64,000 nt of DNA from Oscheius onirici (Eukaryota; Nematoda; Chromadorea; Rhabditida; Rhabditidae). Under the pieces are notes generated by a model that made no database searches, had not been told where the DNA came from, and saw only the letters and a list, made by a program, of their open reading frames with translations. This document shows, one piece after another, positions 55,488 through 64,000 of the stretch; within the stretch, counting starts at the first letter, position 1; every line of letters starts with the position of its first letter. Location: assembly GCA_932521025.1 (NCBI GenBank), contig OW051471.1, forward strand, positions 10,788,001 to 10,852,000, given 5' to 3'. Position numbers and translations under genes: made by a program.

Positions 55488-56850
55488 TCGTCACTTGATC
55501 AGGACCCGGACTTCTTCCGAGCTTCAGCTTGTTGATGGCCTTTAATACTTCTTCCTGTAGGATTGGTGGCACACATTCGTCGATATACATCTGAGGCGTA
55601 AGACGGGGATTCCTGGACATGTACAGGTCATTGTAAAAGGTTCTGATGACTTCTCGGACTTCGGCAGGGGTTGAGCAGACTGTTCCTCGTGAATCCACCA
55701 GCTGCGTGAGCCGCGTTTTGGTGACTTTATTCGATGCCAGTGCTTTTTTGATATTCCTGCCTGAGACAACTGCTTCATGAACTCGTCGAAAGTGCTTCGA
55801 CCGAAGATCTTCCTTGATAGACTCACGCAGAGCTTTGTTGGCAATAGCAAACTCAACTCTGTTCCTTCGGGTGTTCGGTCGTTGTTGAAGCAGGTTTCTC
55901 TTCTGGTAGAGGGATTTTGTTTTATCTGATTGAAAATCCTCTTTTCGCATAGGAAGTGAAGCAACACCAGCGGCAAATGTCAACGCTTCCTGTAGTGTTC
56001 CGTATATAGATAGATCTCTGTTGGCTGACATCTGTTCCAACGCATAAGAGAACAGAGCTTTGTCCAACGTTGTCCTTCGGCTCGACTTCGTGTATCTCTT
56101 CTTCTCTCCAATGAACTGTAGCTCACTCATCACCAGTCTATGATCTGACGTATATGGAAAGGTCGTGACTACTCCAACGTCCTTGAAGATTGATCTATCT
56201 CGGCAAAGGAAGAAGTCTATGCAGTTTCTCACTTCCATGTTAGGAGACATCCAAGTCCATTTACGATTGGGACGCTTTTGGAACCACGTATTCATGCAGT
56301 ACAGCTCCTGTTCATGGCAAAAATCGGCAAGCATTTGACCTCGTTCGTTTCGTTCTCCAATTCCGTGGTCTCCAACAAATGTCTCTCCTTCTTCTTTCAA
56401 TCCCACTTTCGCATTAAGGTCGCCCAACACGACTTTGTAGACTTTAGTTCCATTTATTCGATGCCGAAGAGGGGACTGTAGAGCCCGGACCATTTCATCT
56501 AGACATTCCTCGTAGTCCTCGTCATCATATGTTGAAGTAGGAGCATAGATGCAGATGAGACGGAGGTATATCTTTTGGTGTACAATGTCTAGATAGCTCA
56601 CTCGATCCGACAACGGGTGGAAGGAGACCGATTGAGTCCACTTTGGATGAATCAGGAAGCCAGTTTTGCCATGTAGTAGCAGTTGGTGTCCAGATTGTTG
56701 TAGTTGGAGAGCCTCTGTCCCATTTCTATTCACCTCCGTGAGACCACAGACATCGTAGTCGATACCACTGAATGCGCGTTCGAGTTCAGCTAGACGGACG
56801 GTAGAGCGGATCGATCGGCAGTTTAGATTCCCAATTCGGAACTTCAGCAT
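55456..56850 (-). CDS. RTE endonuclease part
   Basis: Starts MLKFRIGNLNCRSIRSTVRL at 56850 and carries the apurinic-endonuclease fold: DYDVCGLTEVNRNG, LRLICIYAPTSTYDDEDYEE, GDLNAKVG, NRKWTWMSPNMEVRNCIDFF and TSDHRLVMSELQF (catalytic Glu, Asp-x-Asn and Ser-Asp-His residues present). After a linker it reaches the start of the reverse transcriptase (LKLGRSPGPDQVTN), where the frame runs out at 55456. The enzyme nicks genomic DNA to prime reverse transcription. With a one-base correction, the element would have a single long open frame like other RTE elements. Confidence 0.88.
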   Translation of the reverse strand: MLKFRIGNLNCRSIRSTVRLAELERAFSGIDYDVCGLTEVNRNGTEALQLQQSGHQLLLHGKTGFLIHPKWTQSVSFHPLSDRVSYLDIVHQKIYLRLICIYAPTSTYDDEDYEECLDEMVRALQSPLRHRINGTKVYKVVLGDLNAKVGLKEEGETFVGDHGIGERNERGQMLADFCHEQELYCMNTWFQKRPNRKWTWMSPNMEVRNCIDFFLCRDRSIFKDVGVVTTFPYTSDHRLVMSELQFIGEKKRYTKSSRRTTLDKALFSYALEQMSANRDLSIYGTLQEALTFAAGVASLPMRKEDFQSDKTKSLYQKRNLLQQRPNTRRNRVEFAIANKALRESIKEDLRSKHFRRVHEAVVSGRNIKKALASNKVTKTRLTQLVDSRGTVCSTPAEVREVIRTFYNDLYMSRNPRLTPQMYIDECVPPILQEEVLKAINKLKLGRSPGPDQVTNAASSEVHTS

Positions 56851-56989
56851 ATGTAGGCGATACGTCGAAGGGTTGCCAAAGGTACGGACGACGGAAGAGT
56901 CTGCCGCCTTGCCTCGGTAGATCTACCGGCGGAGGAAATTAAATTCCAACAGCACAGTAGCAAGACGCAGCAGAAACCTTAGTCTTAAT

Positions 56990-57660
56990 ACAAAAAGTAA
57001 TTAAATATGGTTGACTTACTTTGTGATGATCCCATCCTGGTTGTGGTGAGCTGAGAAGCGGCTCCGGATCGATCAACATTCTGTTGAACACTTAGTGACG
57101 TCTTTGAGATCCAAAGCTAATACCAATACCTGACATTGATGTTGTTCAATTTCAAGTCCATATAAGGAACTAAAATTGGATAAATAAATGAAAAAGTTGT
57201 TGTTTTTACCTTGTGTCATGAAATCGGTCTGTTCCTTTTGAAATACAGAAAATTCCGAACTTCGACTTCCAGATCCGGGGTTTTAAAACGTTCGGCCTCC
57301 AGTTTCTGCCGGTTTTGCTCCAAAAGCGAGACTCCTTTTTTTCGCTCTCGGAGAGACTTGTCATATTGAGGTCGTAGTCATTTCCGTACTGAATATTTTT
57401 TAAATGAATAAAATTGCTTGCTCACGCTTGAACAACTCGATGTTTCGGTATCCCTAGAACGCACCAAAATGAAATATCTGGAAAAGCTCTGATAACAGTT
57501 GAAAAGTGTTTTTGGATTAAATTTGACGGGAAGAGTATTCCAAAGATTGCGTCAGCGAGCCGAAAAGGTCAGTATTGCCTGCAGATTCTCGCTTAAAGCA
57601 GGCATACCGACAACAAACCGACAGAGAGACATCAAATCTGGTATTTTTTTCTATTTCTCG
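56990..57660 (-). other. Exons of an unknown gene right of RTE copy 2
   Basis: On the - strand there are good splice pairs: an exon ending at 57448, an exon 57226-57395, a short exon 57134-57167 and an exon 57018-57078 followed by a donor. One frame of the long exon reads KSLRERKKGVSLLEQNRQKL then EAERFKTPDLEVEVRNFLYF, coiled-coil like. Another frame (DYDLNMTSLSESEKKESRFW) joins its neighbours better. I cannot decide which is real. The RTE insertion sits at the 3' end of the following intron. Confidence 0.3.
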
Positions 57661-57676
57661 ACAATAAAATAAAAAT

Positions 57677-59453
57677 TTATTCACAACAATCGGTCTTCTC
57701 CTCTTTTTCTCTCACTTGAGCCCATTTGGCCTGTTTCGGTTCAGCAAAAATCACATAGACTGCTGATGTGAGAACACAGATCCCGGCCACGATGTAGAAG
57801 AGACGACTCCACTGAAATGAAAATAGATTTCGAATAGAGACTGAAAAGATACCTCTTCTTTGGAATTGTCCGGTGTCAGCAGATGAACTCCTCCTGGAAG
57901 GAGGATTTGGACAAGTCCGGCCATTAGAATGTTCAGATTGAGGGCAAAGTGAGCGTGAACACCGCAGATCTTAAAGAAAAGTGTAAAACTTCAGAGTAAA
58001 GCCAATTTAAAGGACTGTCTCTTACAATTTGAAGAGTTCTGCCGTAGATGACCGGAACGAATGCGTGAATCGAAGCAAACAGCAGCATGTTGATCAGGGC
58101 GATGATTCGGCTTTCAGCCTGAAATTTTGATCTAAAAAGTTAAAAAATCTCTCACTATTCCAGTCAAGAAGATGAAGACAGTACTCATGGCTTCTAGTAC
58201 AATCAATGGACCGAAGAATCTCCACTTTTGAGAGAGACCCAATCCATGGTCGAGGACCTTTCCCAGTGCGATTTTGATGACGATAGCTATGAGCATAGGG
58301 ATGCCGGAGAACCAGCCAGTTTCTCTTACGGAGAAGTTGAGGACCTTGAATTGTTGGAATTACCTAAAAGGAGAGTGGCTTACCTGTTTGATGAAGGTTG
58401 GACTGTACATTTGATACAGCATCATACCTGAAAATGTATGCGTTTTTTTAGAAATGAAGCCTAATTTTGAAACCAGATGTTTAATGTTGTCTGGATGATA
58501 TTTAAGTTTTATTTTTCGCTCTCCAAAAGGCCGAGGAACATATAGCAAAACGAGTAAAGAACAAACCAAAATAGTAGCCACAAAAGAGGAAGAAGCAAGC
58601 CATGACTCCTTTGTCAGTCAGCAAGGCAACATGTGGAACTGGAGCCTTTTCTTTCGAATGAGCCGCCTTCCCCTTCATAATCTCTCTGATTTCGTCTTCG
58701 GAGCAGAATCTAAAGGTTCTAACTTTTGATCTGAAAGAACTCACTTGTTATTGACAACATCATCCGAGTAGAGAACACACAAAATGGCTGTGATGACAGC
58801 TGTAAAGAAGGCCAAGACGTAGTAGGTCCACTCCCAGCCAAGGGACGAGGAACACATTTCTCCGCCGAGAGCCATAGCTACTAGAGGTCCTAGTTGAGAT
58901 GTTGAGAGCAGAATTGCGAAGAAAAAGGAGGTTTCGTCCTTCCGAGCCCAGCGAAGAGTCAATTCGTTTGAGACGTGCATCTGACCGGCAAAGGCGAACC
59001 CCTGTTCCTTTTTTCTACTGAACCGAGGTAGACTTACGGAAAAGAAGCGAGAGACGAAAGCTGGCCAGTATCCGAGAAAATCGGCCAGGGGGTAGAACAT
59101 GGCAGCTAGGACTGACATCAGACCGTAGAGAATGATCGTGAATCTGAAAAAAATGATCCCTCTGTCTCCCTGACTCACCTAGTTTCCAGCTTGTAAGCCC
59201 AGTTCAATGGAATCGGCCCCAAAGTCGTTCCAATGGCACTTGCCATAAACATCCATGCCTTGTTGGCTCCATCATTCAGGTAGTAATCTGAACCTGATCC
59301 ATTTTTTTGTCTACTCTATGCAATACCTGGCCTTTCAGTAGTGTTACCCGGCACTTGACAGATTACTGTAAAGTTGAAAGCGACTCTGTTACAGTACACG
59401 AAACCCGAAGAAAATGCTGCCAGTGTCAGTAACAAGTATCGAAACTTTCCCAT
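57677..59453 (-). CDS. SLC17-type major facilitator transporter
   Basis: Multi-pass membrane transporter related to the sodium/phosphate and organic-anion (SLC17) family. It starts MGKFRYLLLTLAAFSSGFVY (59453) with CNRVAFNFTVICQ in TM1 and an N-glycosylation sequon (NTT) in the first loop. It continues WMFMASAIGTTLGPIPLNW, YGLMSVLAAMFYPLADFLGY, MHVSNELTLRWARKDE then SQLGPLVAMALGG, GWEWTYYVLAFFTAVITAIL and VLTDKGVMACFFLFCGYYFG-like helices. It ends VYVIFAEPKQAKWAQVREK then EEKTDCCE at 57677. About ten exons with 40-60 base introns. Family-typical Trp at the C-terminal tail is present. Substrate cannot be told from sequence. No damage was seen. Confidence 0.75.
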
Positions 59454-59878
59454 CCTGACTCTGTTCCAGACTGTTCAATCGAATCAACTGACGATGATAT
59501 AAAGGCAGTCGGCTATTAGCATAATCTGGCGTGAGGGGTGTTCAGATTTGAATGAGGAGGAGGAAGCAGTCGCTGCGGCCTCGTCAACAAAATGAAAAGA
59601 ATTAACAGTCAGAGAACTGTCGAAGAACACTCAATAAACATGAATTTGTGATTCATGATGACGATAACAGCACCGATCTATCAACATGTGTATTTTTAAT
59701 GTGGAGGTGCTTTGATAGCACATTTCCAGCCAGTTTTGATTTTTGAACTCAACTTACAGTAATATATCAAGAGTCGGGAGAGTCTTGAACTGTCGACAGT
59801 CTGAGAAAACCGACAGTTCTGGCGAGCTAGTTTTTGACTGTTATTTCAAAAGGACACTTTATTAAGGATTCGCATGAT
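59454..59878. other. Intergenic, no supported gene
   Basis: Likely promoter of the transporter on the - strand and 3' flank of the next gene. Nothing else recognisable. Confidence 0.35.
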
Positions 59879-60370
59879 TTAGTAGACACGGAGAACAAGA
59901 ATGTAGGTCTGAGTATCGTGGTAGAAGCAAGCGTAGTAGTCTTTTCCGGTAAAGATTGGGGCATTGGTAGTGGTCTGCCAGTCGGCTCCCTGTCGACTAC
60001 CAGAGATGATTTGTGCATGGACGAGCCACTGTCCAGATTTTCGAGCGGCAGTGATCTGGAATCTTTTGGTTTGCTAGGGCATAAGCAGGCAGAGACAGAG
60101 ACAGAGAGTCTTACCTGATCCATGATGCTTCTGCTCAAGGCGTCCATGTTGTGAATGTAGCTCTGCATGGCCGTGTTCATGAATCTGGCCAGATCCGAAT
60201 CGCGGCATGTAGCGACTCCACGGACTGAAGTCGAGTTCACCGAGTTTGTCTAAACTTTCGTGTCATTCCAAACAAATGTATCAAACCTCGAGAAACTCCG
60301 GTCTAGTTCCTACTGGGTTGTCAAAGGCAAGAACTGAGCCTAGAAGAAGAGCAGATAGAATAAGCTCCAT
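59879..60370 (-). CDS. Secreted protein, possibly ground-like
   Basis: Three exons (about 60370-60288, 60249-60115, 60080-59879) joined by short introns. The signal peptide MELILSALLLGSVLA is followed by FDNPVGTRPEFLE, TSVRGVATCRDSDLARFMNT, AMQSYIHNMDALSRSIMDQ, QTKRFQITAARKSGQWLV, HAQIISGSRQGADW, KDYYACFYHDTQTYILVLRV and Tyr-stop. The CxxSDLxxxMNxAM start and the YYACFY...T.IL end recall the nematode ground-like domain, but the match is loose and only two mature cysteines are present. Clean open frame; probably functional. Confidence 0.6.
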
Positions 60371-60775
60371 CCTGAAGGAGACTTGCTGGATGAATGAACT
60401 GGGATTCGGGCGGAGCCAACTGGCCCACCATCTGTTGTGTCCGAAAAATGTCGGAGGACAATAAAACAAAGGTGTAATATGAACCAAACAATAACAAGAC
60501 AATCAATCTGAAGAGTTCTTTTTGAGGATAAGAACTGGCTATTGTTCTGAGATTTGAACAGGGAGTCAATCATCAAATGTAAAGATGGGAATTTAACTGC
60601 GGTTCTGTTAATTTTGTACAGTCAAATATCGAGTAAATTTAGGCTTTTAAAAATAGCGTGTTGGATACTCAGCCAAGGTCTACAAGCGAAATTTCGGGGT
60701 TTGTATGCCAACGGGTCTCGCCACGAATTTTTCTAATGGACTTAATACTTTAGGGAAATTGTTTACAGACTACAG
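60371..60775. other. Intergenic, no supported gene
   Basis: Several overlapping short frames opposite each other; none convincing. Confidence 0.3.
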
Positions 60776-61677
60776 AGAGTGCCTTGAATTGGTCTGCCTG
60801 CATCGAATAATCATTTTCATGACTGTCACAAAATTAAGGTATTACAGGTTTTTTAGCGCACTATCACATTGTCCCAGCTATTATCATGTATTGGTCAGTC
60901 GAATTTATCGATTGTTCATCTTTCGAAGCAAAGCTGCTACTGCTTTTCGAAAAGCATCTTGTGCTGAATTCACTTTCGAGCTCTGTAGGTTTTTGTCTCA
61001 ATGGCTCAAGAAGAGTTTCGAACCGTCAACGATGAATTGCTGATTCACGCTGAGCTAGATCCCAAGGCTTACTGCGACCTCTTACGGGCTTACGGTGATT
61101 ACCAGTGATTGTCTCTCATAAATTTTGTCCTCACTTTGACATTTGTTACATAAAGTCTCTTCTAAACGGACAGGGCACTTCTTTCCCGATATCAAGTAAA
61201 ATAAAATCGGGTTTTCATAGTGACCAAAGTATTTTCAAGCTTCGCAGTGTTCTACAAAGTCGCAAAAAAACAAAAAAAATTGCTACAACATTGTTGAACA
61301 TCAAATTGCTGGAAAACGTAAACTTCAAGGCACTTGGAAGATGGCTTTATTTGCGATGCCATACTCGAAGAGAGCCCGATAGTGTGCACCTCTTTTTCCT
61401 GAAACAGATTTAGAGAAAAGAAGTTTTTCAATGTTGTTTTCCGTCTCTGACTGAGTGTCGGGAGTCTTCTCTTAAAGAAAGGCGAGCGTCTTTCAGAAAA
61501 TTTTCCAGTGACGTCTTCCAGTCAAAGCCGTCTCCTTCTTCGGGACGATCAAGTCGTTTAGTTTTCTGCAATGAATCAAACCATCAAATCTGTCCTTTGG
61601 TAACTGTCAGACGGTGGTCAGCGGCATCACAACAAGACCTTGGCAGCTAGTCTTCTAGAATAGTTTCTACTTCAGTA
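60776..61677 (+). repeat. Tandem duplication, left copy (internally deleted)
   Basis: Homologous to 61832-64000. The 5' flanks match from agagtgccttgaatt (60776 and 61832) and the 3' flanks match around 61480-61670 and 63640-63998 (cagacggtggtcagcggcat). The left copy lacks about 1.4 kb of coding sequence. Its flanks are 85-90 percent alike by eye. Confidence 0.8.
61001..61108 (+). CDS. 35-codon ORF fused from both ends of a longer gene
   Basis: Open frame reading MAQEEFRTVNDELLIHA then ELDPKAYCDLLRAYGDYQ. Its first seven residues equal the start of the protein at 62062 and its last 18 nearly equal that protein's end (ELDPKAYCDLLRAYYQ). The middle of the gene, including all introns, has been removed without losing the reading frame. 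It may simply be a remnant that stayed open by chance, or a micropeptide. Confidence 0.4.
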   Translation: MAQEEFRTVNDELLIHAELDPKAYCDLLRAYGDYQ

Positions 61678-62061
61678 ATAATGACAAAGTGAAAGTTACA
61701 AAACAAGCAAGAAGCATGTTTATTACGTCAAAATGAATGAGAAAGTTTGTAACAACAAGGGAAGAAGCAGGCTTCTACAGAACAGCTAGATGAAGCACGA
61801 CCTAGTGTAGTCTGTCTAAAAACGTTGAGTTAGAGTGCCTTGAATTGATCCGAATAATCATTTTTACAACTGCCAAAAAATTAAGATACTACAGGTTTTT
61901 ATCGCACTATCACATTGTCCTAGCTATTTTCATTTGTTGGTCAGTCGAATTAGTTCAGTATCGATTGTTCATCTTTCGAAGCAAAGCGGCTACCGCTTAT
62001 CGATAGATTCGAAAAGCATCATGTGCTGAATTCACATTGAGCTCTGTAGGCTTTTCTCTCA
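61109..62061. other. Flank between tandem copies
   Basis: Contains the 3' flank of the left copy and, from 61832, the 5' flank of the right copy. No further gene seen. Confidence 0.4.
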
Positions 62062-63489
62062 ATGGCTCAAGAAGAGTTTCGAAACGACAGCGATGTACAC
62101 ATTTCCAAGGTAAGATCTAGTTTTTAACATAAATTCGAGAATTTCAGCTGAGTGATCGAGAATTTCAAAATAAGAAAGGCCATCTCACTGCCGTACTCGG
62201 ATCTCTCAGAAATAAATTTGAGATGGATCAGTATTTTGCGGTACTCGAAAAGCGGTCTCAACTGGTTGTCCCTCTTTCAAATCCGGTCAACTTACAACAC
62301 ATTTATAACACAGACTTTCTTGCAATTGTTTCCAAGGCAAGTTTTTCTTCCCATAGTTGTGAATGGCCCATTTCAGATGCACTCACGGGCCTTTGTTCGT
62401 TCAATGAGGCTCAACAGGAACATTAACCAGCTCATCTGCAAGAATTTGGCCAACTTTAGCATTCGGATTAGTCGAGGAAGTTTGCGATTCGTTAGGCTTC
62501 GATACGATGTGAGTATCTTTTTTTTCTCTTTCGCTGTTTCTCAGTCTTTCTCACTCGGTTTTCTGCCAATCTTTGTCATCCATTTTTGATGTAACTTGTT
62601 CCAGACAGATGACACTGAAATTGTTTTTGCTCGAGAAACTCCTTTTTTGGGAGATTATTCCTCAACACTGAAAGATCTCACCTCGATTCTACCGTTCTCC
62701 TTCACAACGAATTCTTGGGATGGAAAGGCTTTACGCGGCCTTTTGAATCAAATGAAATGGCCATTCACAAATCTCGTCTTTGAGTGGAAAGTTTATGTAA
62801 AAGCCGCCAGCATTGCTGGCAACGTTGGGGTAGTGAAACCCTGGATGCTAGGTTCGAGCTCCTGTGGTTGGTATTCGTTCAAAGATTGGGAAATGGCCAG
62901 AGTTTTGGTAAGGAACATATACAGGCCAAGGTAGACAACTTATTTCAGAACATGAAACAAGTATCAATCTACAGTTTCAATGCAGAACCTGGTGATCTGG
63001 AAAGTCTGCTAGATTCTTTTGAGTATGTGTATGTTGACCGCCTACGTGAGTCTGCACTGCCGCAACTTGTTCAAGTTGTCCAGGTATTACATAATACGTA
63101 TACTTCCTAGTGAATTCTTCCAGAGCTGGAAATCTGGAGACTGGAATCACAAAGCAACCGAGTTCCATGGGCACATGTATACACCGCCGACTGTCTTTAA
63201 ATCAGCAATTCTCGGACTCGGAACATTCGACCACTTTTCTTCGATATACTACACGACAATTCTCATTCAAAGCCCAGACAAGACCTTCCTTGTTATTATT
63301 AGGTCTCCTTCCCTGTACAATTCTTGTTCTTTCCTTATGCTCCCGAACATTCGCACGCTGAATGATCTGGTTTCCTTTACGAAGCTCGATGATGGTCGCG
63401 TAATGGATTTTTCTGGCTACAATGGAGATCCCGACGCTGAGCTAGATCCCAAGGCTTACTGCGACCTCTTACGGGCTTATTACCAGTGA
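62062..63489 (+). CDS. Uncharacterised ~370-residue protein, tandem-duplicated
   Basis: Exons are 62062-62109, 62148-62336, 62377-62507, 62606-62908, 62949-63083 and 63124-63489. Blocks are MAQEEFRNDSDVHISK, LRNKFEMDQYFAVLEKRS, FVRSMRLNRNINQLICKNL, FARETPFLGDYSSTLKDL, MKWPFTNLVFEWKVYVKA, WYSFKDWEMARVL, DLESLLDSFEYVYVDRL, WNHKATEFHGHMYTPPT, TILIQSPDKTFLVIIRSPSL, NDLVSFTKLDDGRVMDFSG and ELDPKAYCDLLRAYYQ. The second intron uses a rare GC donor (62337-62338) with a normal AG end. There is no signal peptide or membrane span. The pattern of short hydrophobic strands recalls the C-terminal half of nematode F-box associated proteins, but no F-box is present and I do not claim membership. Intact. Confidence 0.6.
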
Positions 63490-64000
63490 TTGTCTCTCAT
63501 AAATATTAGTTATTAAAACATGTTCGGCCCTGCTCCTGCCATCCGGAGAGACCCTTTTTGAATCTCCCCTCTTCACTATTACCTAACTTGTCAGACTGGC
63601 TCTCTGACTGGTTAGCTGGTCGTCTTTCTTGAATAAAGGCCAGAGAATTTTCCAGGGGCGTCTTCCAGTCAAAATCGCTTCCTTCTTCGGGACGATCACG
63701 CCGTTTTGTTTTTGTTGGGATTCCCATGCAAACATCCCGCCAATTCTTGACTACCATATTCCCGCGGCTGCGCGCCCAATTCAAACCTCATGTCCCCAGT
63801 TCTATCGTGGGTCAAGTCTCGTGCGATATAATTCTTCACTTTCTTTTGTAAAATAAACCTCATAAAATCAATCAAGTCTTCAATATCTACCGATCATAAC
63901 AGTTTTCAGCATCAAATCTGTCCTATGGTAACTCTGTCAGACGGTGGTCAGCGGCATCACAACAAGATCTTGGCAGCTAGTCTTCTAGAATAGTTTCTAT
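63490..64000. other. 3' flank of the tandem copy, to the right edge
   Basis: Matches the flank of the left copy at 61480-61670, so another repeat unit may begin beyond the window. No gene supported here. Confidence 0.45.

Larger units (their letters stand above)
54067..56980 (-). mobile_element. RTE-type LINE, copy 2, nearly intact
   Basis: Bounded by a 9 base target duplication, agtcttaat, at 54058-54066 and 56981-56989. The 3' end (left) is a simple tail of tttattta units (54067-54090), as RTE elements usually have. The length is 2.9 kb. It contains a complete endonuclease and reverse transcriptase with a single frame break. It shares its 5' leader word gcctcggtagatct with copy 1. Confidence 0.9.

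Noticed and set aside
58228-58431. Open + strand frame of 67 codons
   Set aside because: It is the antisense shadow of transporter exons on the - strand, which show a far better coding and splice pattern.
1-64000. CRISPR arrays, bacterial operons or ribosome-binding sites
   Set aside because: No regular spacer-repeat arrays; pervasive introns and metazoan gene families show this is nuclear eukaryotic DNA.
1-64000. rRNA genes, spliced-leader genes or microRNA hairpins
   Set aside because: No rRNA-like stretch was recognised. The only long hairpin is the foldback MITE, whose TA flanks mark it as a transposon.

Overview
The window looks like nuclear DNA of a nematode, probably a rhabditid (clade V) relative. 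Genes are broken into small exons by 35-60 base introns with GT...TTTCAG borders. The gene content is typical of nematode chromosome arms: tandem seven-transmembrane chemoreceptor-like genes, CUB-like, C-type lectin, F-box and Kelch genes, UDP-glucuronosyltransferase, and many small secreted cysteine-rich proteins. RTE-type LINEs, tRNA-derived SINEs and short inverted-repeat DNA elements interrupt them. The species cannot be named from the sequence.

Layout. 0-20 kb is a receptor region: an srh-like gene, four members of a second 7TM family (family A, + strand), and two members of a third (family B, - strand). It also holds a CUB-like surface protein and broken kinase and Kelch genes. A 2.9 kb RTE retrotransposon with a clear target-site duplication separates the two family B genes. 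20-26 kb has a C2H2 zinc-finger gene with a cysteine-rich secreted gene in opposite orientation inside it, a mariner-like MITE, an F-box gene and a purine-rich, apparently gene-free stretch. 26-36 kb has an unrecognised secreted protein, a broken C-type lectin, three paralogues of a LysM-like secreted family, a hAT-like MITE, an intronless broken RMDN-like copy and a broken UGT.

36-53 kb has a second Kelch gene, a GC-rich acidic gene with homopolymer frameshifts, an SGE-repeat secreted protein, a possible myosin-I-tail-like protein, a tRNA-like sequence and a near-perfect foldback MITE. It continues with a neuropeptide-like precursor, a C-type lectin, a pair of four-cysteine secreted genes, a Gly/Tyr-rich secreted protein between inverted SINE copies, and a complete ATP-synthase inhibitor (IF1) gene. 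53-64 kb has a nearly intact RTE element with a 9 base target duplication, an SLC17-type transporter, a secreted protein and a tandem duplication. One copy of that duplication is full length; the other has lost its middle and retains a 35-codon open reading frame.

The housekeeping-type genes are IF1 and the transporter. Most of the rest looks like rapidly evolving environmental-response or surface genes, with many recent pseudogenes. Several disruptions (homopolymer indels, single stops) could be assembly errors rather than real mutations. Gene models were spliced by eye, so exon borders are approximate.
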